From CAZLRH01 sp964562015 (lineage in GTDB: Bacteria; Verrucomicrobiota; Verrucomicrobiia; Opitutales; JABDGR01): a stretch of 64,000 nt of DNA. The stretch is from contig CAZLRH010000001.1 of the NCBI GenBank assembly GCA_964562015.1, positions 404,506 through 468,505 on the forward strand, read 5' to 3'. Positions within the stretch are counted from its first letter, which is position 1. The number at the start of each line of letters is the position of its first letter. Made by a program: the position numbers and the translations under genes. The notes under the pieces were generated by a model. The model did no database searches. It worked only from the letters and a program-made list of their open reading frames with translations, and had not been told where the DNA came from. This document shows positions 19,878 through 28,628 of the stretch, one piece after another.

Positions 19878-20183
19878 GGCGGGGAGGGGCGAGAGACCGG
19901 CGGCGCCGCCGATGGATGCACCCGCATCCTTCGGGACTTGCGCAAGCGGCGCAAGCCAAACCTCGCCGCCCCGCGCCAGGGAAAGCCCCCGGACCTTCCC
20001 ACCGCCATCCCCCAGAATGTGAACTTTTTATTGGTCATTTAGTCCTATTTTTTATCCATAACGACCAACCCCCTTCCTCCATACCGGGCATTGACAAGCC
20101 CGCGCGACTGTATTGCAATGTCTGCGCGACTGGGGTGGGTAGAGTGGATTCCCGCCCGCCCAACCCCGGATCCGCAAGACCCC
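19878..20183. promoter_or_regulatory. Divergent control region between kinase and response regulator
   Basis: About 306 bp separating two divergent two-component genes. The central part (20020-20070) is strikingly A+T-rich. It holds an inverted repeat: TTGGTCATT at 20031-20039 and AACGACCAA at 20060-20068, 8 of 9 positions matching, about 29 bp centre to centre. The spacing and location suit a dimeric regulator acting on one or both promoters. The role is inferred from position only. Confidence 0.45.
20091..20119 (+). promoter_or_regulatory. Candidate sigma-70-type promoter for the response regulator
   Basis: A perfect -35 box TTGACA (20091-20096) is followed after 17 bp by TGCAAT (20114-20119), a 4/6 match to TATAAT. 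This would start transcription near 20126, about 58 nt upstream of the chosen ATG at 20184. It lies 22 bp downstream of the inverted repeat ending at 20068. It supports 20184 over the in-frame upstream start at 20091, which would begin inside the -35 box. Confidence 0.5.
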
Positions 20184-20834
20184 ATGAAGCGTGTCATCAT
20201 CATCGAAGATGAAACCATGTTGCGGGATTTGCTCGTGGAGGTGCTGAAGAAATTTCCGTTGTGCACGCTGGCCGGGGCCTACGGCGACGGCCTCGAGGGC
20301 TGGAAAGCCGTGCAAAAGATCAAGCCCGACATGGTGCTGTTGGATATCAAGATTCCCTCGCTCAATGGCCTGGAAGTCCTGCGCCGCGTGCGGGAGAATC
20401 TGCCCCATTGCACCGTGCTGCTGGTCAGCGCCTATTTTTCCCCCAGCATGGTGCGCCAGGCGTTGAAGGCCGGCGCGCATGGCATCATTGAGAAAACCGC
20501 AGGCTTGGTGGAAATGGAAAAGGCCCTGCGCGCCGTGGCGGACGGCGGCACCTACCTCGGGCCCAGCATCACGGACATGGTGCGGCGGGTCATGCTCGAA
20601 CCGGATCGGGACGAGTCCCTCGAAAGCCTGTCCGAGCGCGAGCGCGAAGTCCTGCAGTTGATCGCCGAGGGTTACAGCACGAAGGAAATCGGGGTCAAAC
20701 TTTCCATCAGTGTCAAGACGGCGGAAACGCATCGGTCCAATTTGATGACAAAGTTGAACCTCCATGGCATCGCCGGGCTGACTCGCTACGCCATTGATCA
20801 GGGCTTGATCAAAGGTGCGCCGCCGATGAATTAA
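20184..20834 (+). CDS. NarL/FixJ-family response regulator
   Basis: 216-residue DNA-binding response regulator. The receiver domain (about 1-120) has the acidic pocket in IIEDE and phosphoacceptor Asp54 (VLLDIKIPS). A LuxR-type helix-turn-helix (about 148-208) begins LSEREREVLQLIAEGYSTKEIG and continues with SVKTAETHRSNLM and KLNLHG. Start 20184 fits the canonical beginning MKRVIIIEDE; the frame extends upstream to 20091 through a likely promoter. It is divergent from a hybrid histidine kinase. Downstream it is convergent with the PfkB kinase gene across 29 bp containing a perfect palindrome. Confidence 0.93.
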   Translation: MKRVIIIEDETMLRDLLVEVLKKFPLCTLAGAYGDGLEGWKAVQKIKPDMVLLDIKIPSLNGLEVLRRVRENLPHCTVLLVSAYFSPSMVRQALKAGAHGIIEKTAGLVEMEKALRAVADGGTYLGPSITDMVRRVMLEPDRDESLESLSEREREVLQLIAEGYSTKEIGVKLSISVKTAETHRSNLMTKLNLHGIAGLTRYAIDQGLIKGAPPMN

Positions 20835-20836
20835 GT

Positions 20837-20850
20837 CGGTGGATCCACCG
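20837..20850. repeat. 14-bp perfect palindrome between convergent genes
   Basis: CGGTGGATCCACCG reads identically on both strands. It lies in the 29-bp gap between the convergent response regulator and PfkB genes. It could act as a small bidirectional terminator stem, but there is no flanking T-run on either side. The sequence also contains a BamHI-type hexamer by chance. Confidence 0.4.
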
Positions 20851-20863
20851 TGCTCGCGACGTT

Positions 20864-21769
20864 TTAAGCAATTTCTTCGAGGCGGTACTCGGGGCAGGCC
20901 CCGTCCCGGCTGGCCACCAACGCGCCCAACCGACAGGCGCGCGCCAGTATTTGCGCCATTTTTTCCGCGCCCGGCCAGGGTCCGGGTGAGGGTCGAGCAC
21001 TGACGAGTCCATCGACCAGGGCGGCCAGAAACGCGTCACCCGCACCCACGGTGTCCCTGACCTTCACCACCGGCGCGCGCGCTTTAACGCATGCGCCGCC
21101 ATCCCACCACAGGGCGCCTTGGGCGCCGAGCGTCACGCACCAGCGAGTGACACCCGTGGCGCGACGCAGACGTGCGAGGGCCCGGCGGCGGGCGGACGCA
21201 TTCTGGCCGGTTTCACCTGACAAGACCGCCAATTCCCCGTCGTTGAGCTTGACCACGTCGGCCTGGCGGGCGAGCGCCAGCACGCGTGCACGCGGCGAGA
21301 AAGGCGGCCGCAAATTTACGTCAAAAATTTTCAGCGGCCCGGGCTGCGCGAGCAGTTTTTGCAGCGTAGAATACGATACGGACGACCGCGCGGCCAGCGA
21401 GCCGAAGACCAGCGCGGACGCTGATTCTATCTGCGCGAGCATCTTTGGACTCACGCGAATAAAATCCCACGCCGCCGGCCGGCCGATGGCAAAGACGGCC
21501 TGTCCGCGGGCATCCAACACCGCGCGGGCAAAACCGGTGGGAGCGGTGCGCACGCGTGCGCCCGCCCACTCCACTCCTGCTTGCTTCACGCGCTGCCTCG
21601 CCTCCTCGCCTAGAAAATCACTCCCCAACGCAGAAATCAGGATGGCTCGGCGTCCTAATTGGGATAAGTGTGCGGCGACGTTGCCGGGCGCGCCACCCAA
21701 AAATATTCCCCGCGGCAGGCAGTCCCACAGAATTTCGCCAAAGCAAACGATGGGTGCGATTGCGGGCAT
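20864..21769 (-). CDS. PfkB-family carbohydrate kinase (fructokinase-like)
   Basis: 301-residue sugar kinase of the ribokinase/PfkB family. N-terminal FGEILWDCLP and the first signature GGAPGNVAAHLSQLG (about 25-39) are typical of fructokinases. The second signature DTVGAGDAF (239-247) holds the anion hole GAGD and catalytic base Asp245. The most likely substrate is fructose or a related hexose, but specificity cannot be read securely. Upstream on the same strand, 53 bp away, is a phosphohexomutase gene and then a UDP-sugar pyrophosphorylase. This suggests a hexose-activation group. Confidence 0.87.
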   Translation of the reverse strand: MPAIAPIVCFGEILWDCLPRGIFLGGAPGNVAAHLSQLGRRAILISALGSDFLGEEARQRVKQAGVEWAGARVRTAPTGFARAVLDARGQAVFAIGRPAAWDFIRVSPKMLAQIESASALVFGSLAARSSVSYSTLQKLLAQPGPLKIFDVNLRPPFSPRARVLALARQADVVKLNDGELAVLSGETGQNASARRRALARLRRATGVTRWCVTLGAQGALWWDGGACVKARAPVVKVRDTVGAGDAFLAALVDGLVSARPSPGPWPGAEKMAQILARACRLGALVASRDGACPEYRLEEIA

Positions 21770-21822
21770 GAATTTAGAAAAAGGAAGGTTGGCGTATCGG
21801 CCTCACCGTGCATTCACAGATT

Positions 21823-23766
21823 CTAATCTCCCGCCCGGGCGCGGGTCTCTTGCAAGACCGCTTGCATCCACGTTTCCAAGCGAGCTTGCACGGCGGCCTT
21901 GAGCGCCGGCAGCGTTTCCAGAGACGGCGCGGGCTCGCGCGCAAAAAAGTAAATTTTTAATTTCGGTTCCGTGCCGCTACCCCGCACCGCCAGGCGCCAG
22001 CCACCCGCCATTTCATACAACAGGAAATCCTCGCGCGGCACGGGCTCGCCATCCTCGTCGCGCCGATGGCCGTGCAGAAAATCCGCCATTTCCGCCACTG
22101 GCCGGCCGCCGAGCGCGACCGGCACATCGGCGCGAAGGGAAGCCAGGATGCGCTTGATTTGGGTGACGCCTTTGGCGCCCTCAAATGTCAGGGTGCGCAG
22201 CGACTCGAGATGAAAGCCGTGGCGCAAATATAAAAGATCGAGCGCCGCGCGCGCCGTCAGCCCCTGCTCCTTCAACCAGGCGGCCAATTCGGCGCAGAGC
22301 AGCGCCGCGATGTTTCCGTCCTTGTCGCGCACGGCATCGCCCGCGAGACAGCCGTAACTTTCCTCCGCAGCAAAGGCCACCCACGCCGAATGCCGCAAGT
22401 GCAAGGCCGCACGCTCGCAGGGAGGCAAGGCGGCAATTTCAGCCGGGTTGCGCAAATCGCCCAGCACGGCGAGGGCCGAGAACAAAGCGTCATCGTAACG
22501 CCGCAGCTTTGCTCCCATCCACTTGAAGCCGGTCAGAGTGTTGACACTGCGAGCGCCGTGGCCGTGCGCAACGGCGTCGAGCAACGGGCTGGTGACAAAT
22601 GTTTTCAGCACGACGGCGCGGGGAGAACCGTCAGCAGGCAGCCAGCCCAATTCCTTGGCGCGCGTCAGCCGATAATTGGCGAGCAAGGAACTCAGCTCAT
22701 TGCCGGTCAATTCCCCCAAGGCGTGCGGCCCGAGGCGGAAACCCGTGCCGATGCGGTCAGCATCCGGGTCGGTTGCCAGCGCCAAGTCCGCATCTTCGTC
22801 GCGCGCCTTTTGAAAGACCATTTTGAGCGCATCCAAATCCTCGGGGTTGGGCGATTTCACCGTCGGGAAACGTCCGTCAAATTTCATTTGCTCAGCGACC
22901 TCGCTGACTTCCGCGCCAGCCTGCCGCAATAATTCCGGCACCAACACCCCGCCCGTGCCATGCAAAGCAGAATAGACGACGCGCGGACGGACTTTTTTCA
23001 CCAGCGCGCGATCCATCATCACGCCCAGCGCCGCGTGCATGTATTTTTGCTCAATCCCTTCCGGCACCGCTTGTCCACCCGGTGCGGCCAGGGCGACCGC
23101 TGCCAGCAACGCGCCAATTTCTGCGAGCGAGACTGCTTGCGCGGCTTCGACCACCTCATCCGCCTGCGGCGGTATCAGTTGCGCGCCATCGCTGGCATAC
23201 ACTTTGTACCCATTGTCATGCGGCGGATTATGGCTGGCGGTGATGACGATGCCCGCGTGGGCCCCGAGGGCGCGGACGCTGAAACTCAATTGCGGCGTCG
23301 AACGCGGCCCATCAAACAGCCAGGCCGCTCCGCCCAGGCGCACCCACAGGCCGGCCGCCAACACGGCAAACCGCCGGGAAAAAAGCCGCACATCATGGGC
23401 GATGACCAGCCGCGGCGGCTGGTTTTGGGCAACGTGCCGGGTAATTTGCCTATACAAGCCCAGCGTGGCCCGCGCCACCGTCATGTCGTTCAGCGTATTC
23501 GCCCCGACAGCCGGATGCGCGGGCGCAGTGGAGCCGCCGGCGCCCAGTTCGGCGGGCGCGCTGTGACGGCCAATGGTACGGCCTCTCATGCCGCCCGTGC
23601 CAAAACTTAAATCACGAAAAAAACGGTCCTCAAGTTCGTCCCACGCCTCCGCGGCGATCAATTCGTCGAGCGCGAGGCGCGCCCACAGTGGAAGAATATT
23701 CCCCTCGCGCCATGCCGCCAGCCGCGCGGCCGCCGCCGGCGAGAGCCTGGATTCAAACGCATTCAT
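21823..23766 (-). CDS. Phosphohexomutase (phosphoglucomutase/phosphomannomutase family)
   Basis: 647-residue alpha-D-phosphohexomutase interconverting hexose-1- and hexose-6-phosphates. The phosphoserine loop is TASHNPPHDNG with Ser178. The metal-binding loop is DPDADR at 333-338. The sugar-binding loop is in EESYG (in AAEESYGCLAG). The C-terminal phosphate-binding segment is VRGSGTEPKLKIY. Its length resembles the long PgcA/PGM2 type (about 580-620 residues) rather than ManB/GlmM, so glucose-1-phosphate or a pentose phosphate is a likely substrate. It ends 53 bp before the PfkB start and begins 9 bp after the pyrophosphorylase stop, so the three genes are likely co-transcribed. Confidence 0.9.
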   Translation of the reverse strand: MNAFESRLSPAAAARLAAWREGNILPLWARLALDELIAAEAWDELEDRFFRDLSFGTGGMRGRTIGRHSAPAELGAGGSTAPAHPAVGANTLNDMTVARATLGLYRQITRHVAQNQPPRLVIAHDVRLFSRRFAVLAAGLWVRLGGAAWLFDGPRSTPQLSFSVRALGAHAGIVITASHNPPHDNGYKVYASDGAQLIPPQADEVVEAAQAVSLAEIGALLAAVALAAPGGQAVPEGIEQKYMHAALGVMMDRALVKKVRPRVVYSALHGTGGVLVPELLRQAGAEVSEVAEQMKFDGRFPTVKSPNPEDLDALKMVFQKARDEDADLALATDPDADRIGTGFRLGPHALGELTGNELSSLLANYRLTRAKELGWLPADGSPRAVVLKTFVTSPLLDAVAHGHGARSVNTLTGFKWMGAKLRRYDDALFSALAVLGDLRNPAEIAALPPCERAALHLRHSAWVAFAAEESYGCLAGDAVRDKDGNIAALLCAELAAWLKEQGLTARAALDLLYLRHGFHLESLRTLTFEGAKGVTQIKRILASLRADVPVALGGRPVAEMADFLHGHRRDEDGEPVPREDFLLYEMAGGWRLAVRGSGTEPKLKIYFFAREPAPSLETLPALKAAVQARLETWMQAVLQETRARAGD

Positions 23767-23775
23767 CGTTGGCTC

Positions 23776-25242
23776 CTATTCCAAAACGAGGCCGGGGGCG
23801 AGCGCAGGTTTCGGGTGCAAGGCGGCCCACCGCGCGGCAACGCTGGCCGCGTCGTCCCCAAACAGCGGTGAAATCTCGAGGGGAAACGGCGGCAGGCCCG
23901 TGGCGTCCACCGGCAGGTCGACGCCTGCGGCGCGCAACCATCGGGCGAATTGCCGGAGTTGGTCGTCGCGGCACGTCTGGGCTGAATCCTCGCCCGCCGC
24001 ATTTTTTACCGGCGAAAAATCATCCGCCCGCTCCGTCTCGATCACTACCGGATTCTTGGCGAACGGCAACGCATCGAAAACAAACATCTCAAATTTCACG
24101 CCGTTGGCCTGGGTGGGTTGGATGATTTGGCCCGCGGCATTCACGGTGGAAACTTTTTTGTCGGCGCGGTGAAAGGGCAATCGACCAGCGGCGTCGCCCC
24201 GGCCGCCGAGTCGCGCGATGAATTCCCGGTCCAGGATGTGAATGGCGATGGAACCGGCGCAAAAACGCAGTGTGCCGTCCGCCTCCCTGCGTTCACCCAT
24301 TTCCTTCGGCATGTCGCTGTATTCGATGACCACGACCCGCCCGGCGGGATCGAGACAAAAATGGCCGACTTTTTCGGAGGCGTTGCGCTTGGGCACCATC
24401 TTCGACGACATGTCCGAACCGGCTTCCAAATGAAAGCCGATGAAAGCCGGGTCCACGCAACGCACCAGCGGATTGTCCACCTGGAAATAACTCAGCATTT
24501 CCACGCCTGCTTCCCGCATGAGCTCCACCGCGCCGCTGCGAACGAGCGCCCGCAACGCGCCGCCATGGCCATCGGGGCTGAGCGCCAGGCTACTCGGAGT
24601 CGCGAGCAGCAAACGACCTTCGAAATCAACGGCCGGCATCTGGCCCTGCGGAAAAAAATGCACATGCGTCGCGTCCAATCCAAAATGTCCGTGCTTTTGA
24701 AAAAACTCCGCCGTCGCCGCGTGATTGGCCGGACTGGTCATGATAAACCACGGCGGGGTGCGTCCATAGCGCCGTCCCGCGGCGCGAATTTTTTCCGCAA
24801 ACACCTGAAAAAGGGGATGGCCACGGACGGGAGTTATGGAAAACATGCCCTTGGGACCGTCGTAGCCGAGGCGCGTTCCCTGCCCGCCGGCGACCGTGAA
24901 ACAAGCGACCTGGCCGGCGCGCAAAGCGGTTTCCCCGCGCGTCCGCGCGCGCGCCCACAATGCAGAATCGCCGCCGTTGTGCGGCAGCTTCACGTAGGGC
25001 GCGGGTCGCACTCGCGCAAAATCCACGGTTTGCGCCTGGCGTTGGCGCACGAGGGTTTCCGCCAACTGGGAAATTTCCGCGAGGTCGACGGCAGCGGCCT
25101 GTTCGAGCAGCCCTGATTTCTCGTCCGCCGTGAGGTGGTCCCAGTATTGAAAAATGTGCCCCTGGCCGGCCTGCGTGAAGGCCGCCCGCAACGCGGTGGC
25201 GTCAGCGTTCGCAGCCGTCACGGGAGTGGAATTTTCAGCCAT
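23776..25242 (-). CDS. UDPGP-family UDP-sugar pyrophosphorylase (UAP1/AGX-like)
   Basis: 488-residue nucleotidyltransferase making UDP-sugars from UTP and a sugar-1-phosphate. The nucleotide-binding signature VAGGQGTRLGYDGPKGMF is at about 117-134. Further family motifs are PWFIMTSPANH and HFFPQGQMPAVD. KMVPKRNASEKVGHFCL and VVIEYSDMP are especially like eukaryotic-type UDP-N-acetylglucosamine pyrophosphorylases. UDP-GlcNAc or UDP-glucose are the main candidate products. It sits directly upstream of a phosphohexomutase that could supply its sugar-1-phosphate. No GlmU-type hexapeptide repeats are present. Confidence 0.9.
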   Translation of the reverse strand: MAENSTPVTAANADATALRAAFTQAGQGHIFQYWDHLTADEKSGLLEQAAAVDLAEISQLAETLVRQRQAQTVDFARVRPAPYVKLPHNGGDSALWARARTRGETALRAGQVACFTVAGGQGTRLGYDGPKGMFSITPVRGHPLFQVFAEKIRAAGRRYGRTPPWFIMTSPANHAATAEFFQKHGHFGLDATHVHFFPQGQMPAVDFEGRLLLATPSSLALSPDGHGGALRALVRSGAVELMREAGVEMLSYFQVDNPLVRCVDPAFIGFHLEAGSDMSSKMVPKRNASEKVGHFCLDPAGRVVVIEYSDMPKEMGERREADGTLRFCAGSIAIHILDREFIARLGGRGDAAGRLPFHRADKKVSTVNAAGQIIQPTQANGVKFEMFVFDALPFAKNPVVIETERADDFSPVKNAAGEDSAQTCRDDQLRQFARWLRAAGVDLPVDATGLPPFPLEISPLFGDDAASVAARWAALHPKPALAPGLVLE

Positions 25243-25296
25243 GGAAAACTGTAATGAAGCAGGTCGCAGCCCAAACGGGCCAGCCCAAAAACGCGG

Positions 25297-25839
25297 TCAA
25301 TTGTGCCGCGCACCGCCGGAGCGCAGGGTAGTATTGCCGGCGGGCGTCGCACGGGGGCTGGTCGCAGGCGGGACCTTGGTGGCGTTGGTGAGCACCGGTG
25401 GTTTCGTCGCGTTACTCAACACCGGAGTTTTAGTCGGACTGTGGACCGGGGCCGGGGGCGGTGCAGGCTTGGCGGGTGGCGCGGGATCGACCGCCGGCTT
25501 GGTGCCGGGCAGCGTGGCCGTCTTCCGATCGACGTCGAAACGAAAAATCAATTCGTCCGGACGCGCGTAACCAAGGCGCTGGCGCACCACGCGGTCGAGA
25601 AAATCCGGGTCGCTTTGCAGGCGCTGGAGAAATTCCTCCCGTGCTTCGAGTTGCACCTGCAAGTTGGCGAGCTGCTGGTGGAGTTCGCCTTCGCGGTTTT
25701 TGAAATGGTCCAGCTCCCGCTTGGCCTGCAAAAATAAAAATGCCGACAACACGCCGACCAAGGCGAGCAGGACGGACAGGGCCGCGACCAGGAATTTATA
25801 AAACGCGAGCGATTTCACCTCCCCGCACAAACACGCCAA
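25297..25839 (-). CDS. FtsB/DivIC-type septum formation initiator
   Basis: Up to 180 residues. A short cytoplasmic N-terminus is followed by a single membrane span (about 12-34), then a coiled coil (about 35-75: LDHFKNREGELHQQLANLQ and onward). The FtsB/DivIC-like motif DPDFLDRVVRQRLGYARPDELIFRF comes next. This architecture marks a divisome protein that bridges FtsL/FtsQ-type partners. The C-terminal 80 residues are a Pro/Ala/Thr-rich tail, which is unusual for short FtsB proteins. The frame opens with TTG at 25839; GTG at 25818 is an alternative start that keeps the whole span. It lies 54 bp upstream of the pyrophosphorylase start. Confidence 0.8.
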   Translation of the reverse strand: MACLCGEVKSLAFYKFLVAALSVLLALVGVLSAFLFLQAKRELDHFKNREGELHQQLANLQVQLEAREEFLQRLQSDPDFLDRVVRQRLGYARPDELIFRFDVDRKTATLPGTKPAVDPAPPAKPAPPPAPVHSPTKTPVLSNATKPPVLTNATKVPPATSPRATPAGNTTLRSGGARHN

Positions 25840-25890
25840 CCGGCGAAAAAGGCAAGATTAAGTCGCACCGCCACCACGCCAGCCTGCGCT

Positions 25891-26673
25891 TCAAGTCAGG
25901 CCTCCAAGAATAAAAAGCGCGGGAAGAGCCAGCACACCATCGATCAAGACTGGCCCGAGCACGGGGCGGGAAATAAGCGATGGAAAAGCCGCCAACCCCG
26001 CGAGGGCCAAACCGGTGCAAACCAATCCCGGCCGGCCAGCCGCCCCGCCGGCGAGGGCGCCCAACGCCGCCAGGAGCGCCGCGACCCCCGCGGCCCGCGC
26101 CGGCCCCCAAAGCACGGGGGCCGTGGGCACCCCGCGCCGGGCGTCCGCCGCGACATCCTTAAAATCGCAGAGCAGGGCCCCGGCTGCGAAGACGGCGAAA
26201 ATGGCGCAGGCGAGCAACGCGCCCAATTGCAGCGGCGGCCACGCCGCGACGGAAAAACCCAGGGCCGCCACGGTCCAGGCCAGCGCCACCAGAATATTTT
26301 TTAATAAGGGATATTTTTTCAAGGCACGGTAGCTCAAACCCAACAGCCCCAGGACCGCCGCCGCGGCCCACTTCGACGGTGCCAGGGAAAATGCAGCCAC
26401 AAATCCAATCATGCCCGCGAGCACGGCCACGATCAAACACCACGACGGCCGGCTGTCACCGGGTGGATCGGCCCAGCGGTCAAACGTGTAGGCGACAGTG
26501 ACACCGGCGGCAAAAAATGTCGCGGCCGGCCAGGACACCGGCTGGCCCGTGGCGCGCGCCACGACCAGAATCATCGCCATGCACATCGCCAGCGGCCCCG
26601 GCAACCAGGCCCAACCCAAATGGCGGTCACTTGCCTTTTGCATCGAAGTCTGAGCAAACCATGCCTGAGCCAT
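25891..26673 (-). CDS. UbiA-like prenyltransferase family membrane protein
   Basis: About 260 residues with seven to eight hydrophobic spans. A second-half motif CDFKDVAADARRGVPT corresponds to the second Asp-rich motif of UbiA prenyltransferases. The first Asp motif is weak (TFDRWAD rather than NDxxDxxxD), so catalysis on prenyl diphosphates is uncertain. ATG 26673 is chosen; ATG 26643 (MQKASDRH) is about as likely. The open frame continues upstream to 27060, but that part is antisense-like shadow of gltD codons. It lies 43 bp downstream of gltD and 51 bp upstream of the FtsB-like gene. Confidence 0.7.
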   Translation of the reverse strand: MAQAWFAQTSMQKASDRHLGWAWLPGPLAMCMAMILVVARATGQPVSWPAATFFAAGVTVAYTFDRWADPPGDSRPSWCLIVAVLAGMIGFVAAFSLAPSKWAAAAVLGLLGLSYRALKKYPLLKNILVALAWTVAALGFSVAAWPPLQLGALLACAIFAVFAAGALLCDFKDVAADARRGVPTAPVLWGPARAAGVAALLAALGALAGGAAGRPGLVCTGLALAGLAAFPSLISRPVLGPVLIDGVLALPALFILGGLT

Positions 26674-26716
26674 GCTGGCAATCACGGAGCCATCCGCCGG
26701 GCACCCAGTTTCCCGC

Positions 26717-28210
26717 CTAGGGCAGCATCGTTCCACCCATGAGGAAGCGGTCGGCCTCGCGGGCCGCGCCGCGGCCTTCGTTGATGGCCCAGACGACGAG
26801 ACTCTGGCCGCGCCGGCAGTCGCCCGCGGCAAATACTCCACGCAAATTGGTCGAGAAGCGGCCATGGTCGGCCTTGACGTTGGTGCGCGGATCGCGCTCG
26901 AGCTTGAGGGCGTCGAGCAACGGCTGTTCCGGCCCGAGAAAGCCCATGGCAAGCAAAACGAGTTGGGCGGGCAGCACGCGTGCGCTTCCGGCGACCGGCT
27001 GCGGGCCGAATTGGCCTTTGTCGTTTTTCTTCCACTCGACATTGACGATTTCCAAGCCACTCACGCGGCCCGCGGCGTCACCGACAAATTTGGTCGCTGT
27101 GACGAGGTATTGGCGCGGATCGCCGCCGAAACGGGCCGCCGCTTCCTCCTGGCCGTAATCGAGTTTGTAAACCTTGGGCCATTCGGGCCACGGATTATTG
27201 GCCGCGCGTTCATTCGGCGGTTGCGCCATGATTTCCAACTGCGCCAGAGATTTACAGCCGAGTCGCATCGAAGTGCCCACGCAGTCAGTGCCGGTATCGC
27301 CGCCACCGATGACCACGACATCCAGGCCGCGGGCGTCGATGGGCGGGCGATTTTCGGCGGTGATGCCCTGGTCGAGCAGGAACTTCGTGTTCGACTGCAG
27401 GTACTCCATCGCAAAATGCACGCCCTTGAGCTCACGGCCGGGAATGGGCAAATCGCGCGGCTTGGTGGCGCCGGTGCACAAAACCACGGCATCAAAATCA
27501 GTCAAAAGCTGGGCCGCCGCAAAATTCACGCCGACTTCAACGCCAGTCTTAAAAATCACGCCTTCCGCCGCCAGCAAATCCACGCGGCGCTGCACGACTT
27601 CCTTCTTATCGAGCTTCATGTTGGGGATGCCATACATGAGCAGGCCGCCCACGCGATCGGCGCGTTCAAAGACGGTGACCAAGTGGCCCGCGGTGTTCAA
27701 CTGCGCGGCGCAGGCGAGGCCGGCGGGGCCGGAACCGATGACCGCCACCTTTTTGCCCGTACGGCGCGCGGGCGGCTGCGGCGTGATCCAGCCCTCGTGC
27801 CAGCCCTTGTCGGCAATGGCGTTTTCGATGCTCTTGATGGTGACGGGCGGCTCGATCACCCCCAGCACGCAGGAACCTTCGCACGGCGCGGGGCAGACTC
27901 GCCCGGTGAATTCGGGGAAATTATTGGTTTTGTGCAACCGCTCCAGCGCCTCGTGCCACTGCTTTTTGTAAACGAGGTCGTTCCATTCCGGGATGAGATT
28001 GTTGATGGGGCAGCCGGAAGCCATGCCGCTGATCAACTGCCCGGTGTGGCAAAACGGCGTCCCGCAATCCATGCACCGGGAGCCCTGCGTTTGCAGCTCC
28101 GCATCGGGGCGGTGAAGATGAAATTCGCCCCAGTCCTTCACGCGCTCAAGCGGCCCGCGGTCGGGCCCGGTGTCGCGGGGGAATTCGAGGAAGCCGGTGG
28201 GTTTGCCCAT
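26717..28210 (-). CDS. gltD: Glutamate synthase small subunit
   Basis: 497-residue flavoprotein subunit of glutamate synthase. It passes electrons from NAD(P)H through FAD and iron-sulfur centres to GltB for ammonia assimilation. The N-terminal cysteine cluster begins CMDCGTPFC (Cys46, 49, 54) and continues with RVCPAPCEGSC. The FAD site is VAVIGSGPAGLACA. The NAD(P)H site is VVVIGGGDTGTDC, and the C-terminal FAD segment is GVFAAGDCRRGQSLVV. It is separated from gltB by a small four-helix-bundle gene and its flanking inverted repeats. Confidence 0.95.
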   Translation of the reverse strand: MGKPTGFLEFPRDTGPDRGPLERVKDWGEFHLHRPDAELQTQGSRCMDCGTPFCHTGQLISGMASGCPINNLIPEWNDLVYKKQWHEALERLHKTNNFPEFTGRVCPAPCEGSCVLGVIEPPVTIKSIENAIADKGWHEGWITPQPPARRTGKKVAVIGSGPAGLACAAQLNTAGHLVTVFERADRVGGLLMYGIPNMKLDKKEVVQRRVDLLAAEGVIFKTGVEVGVNFAAAQLLTDFDAVVLCTGATKPRDLPIPGRELKGVHFAMEYLQSNTKFLLDQGITAENRPPIDARGLDVVVIGGGDTGTDCVGTSMRLGCKSLAQLEIMAQPPNERAANNPWPEWPKVYKLDYGQEEAAARFGGDPRQYLVTATKFVGDAAGRVSGLEIVNVEWKKNDKGQFGPQPVAGSARVLPAQLVLLAMGFLGPEQPLLDALKLERDPRTNVKADHGRFSTNLRGVFAAGDCRRGQSLVVWAINEGRGAAREADRFLMGGTMLP

Positions 28211-28215
28211 GGAAA

Positions 28216-28247
28216 AGAAGGTAGAAGGGAGGAGGGAGGAGGTAGAA
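28216..28247. repeat. Left arm of inverted repeat flanking the four-helix-bundle gene
   Basis: 32-nt purine-rich arm made of AGAAGG/GGAGG-like units, 5 nt upstream of the gltD start. Its inverted partner is 28629-28660; 27 of 32 positions match. It begins 2 nt beyond the stop codon of the enclosed gene, so it could also form part of the gltD leader. Its GGAGG units lie more than 20 nt from the gltD start. Confidence 0.8.
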
Positions 28248-28249
28248 GC

Positions 28250-28615
28250 CTAAACTACCGAGGCCCGGACGGTCATCGAGTAAGCATTGAGCAACCGCGC
28301 GACTTCGTCCAGCCTATGGCGAAGCTGGCTAGAATCCATATATTTCAAATCGTGCGCCAAAATCAGGTAATAGCGGGATTCCTCAGGGGAGCCTTGGGCG
28401 GTGTTGAAGAAGCGCATTTTATCGGCAGGTGAACGTTTTTTAAAGCCTTCGGCAAGATTAGCCGGAATGGAAACAGCGGAGCGGCGCAATTGGCTGGTCA
28501 ACCCATAGAGTTCGGATTTAGGGAAAGATTCAGTGATGAGGTAAATCTCCAAAACAAAGGCGTGCGCTTTTTGCCAGACGATTAGATCTTCAAAGGTTTG
28601 GGCGGCCGGGCGCAT
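28250..28615 (-). CDS. Four-helix-bundle protein (23S rRNA intervening-sequence/S23 family)
   Basis: 121-residue all-helical protein of the S23/IVP four-helix-bundle family, related to bAvd. Family hallmarks are FEDLIVWQKAHAFVLEIY, FPKSELYGLTSQLRRSAVSIPANLAEG and the later SPEESRYYLILAHDL. Members are found in 23S rRNA intervening sequences, next to diversity-generating elements, and as stand-alone genes; their function is largely unknown, with nucleic-acid binding suggested. The gene sits between gltB and gltD with no reverse transcriptase or rRNA nearby. A 32-nt inverted repeat encloses it closely on both sides, giving a 445-bp unit (28216-28660) that looks inserted. Confidence 0.9.
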   Translation of the reverse strand: MRPAAQTFEDLIVWQKAHAFVLEIYLITESFPKSELYGLTSQLRRSAVSIPANLAEGFKKRSPADKMRFFNTAQGSPEESRYYLILAHDLKYMDSSQLRHRLDEVARLLNAYSMTVRASVV

Positions 28616-28628
28616 GAATGAGAAAGGA

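Noticed and set aside
26672..28432. 586-residue plus-strand ORF opposite gltD
   Set aside because: Antisense of gltD; no family features. gltD itself has every expected cofactor motif.
28250..28615. Diversity-generating retroelement accessory gene (bAvd)
   Set aside because: No reverse transcriptase, template/variable repeat pair or target gene nearby. A stand-alone S23-family gene is the better description.
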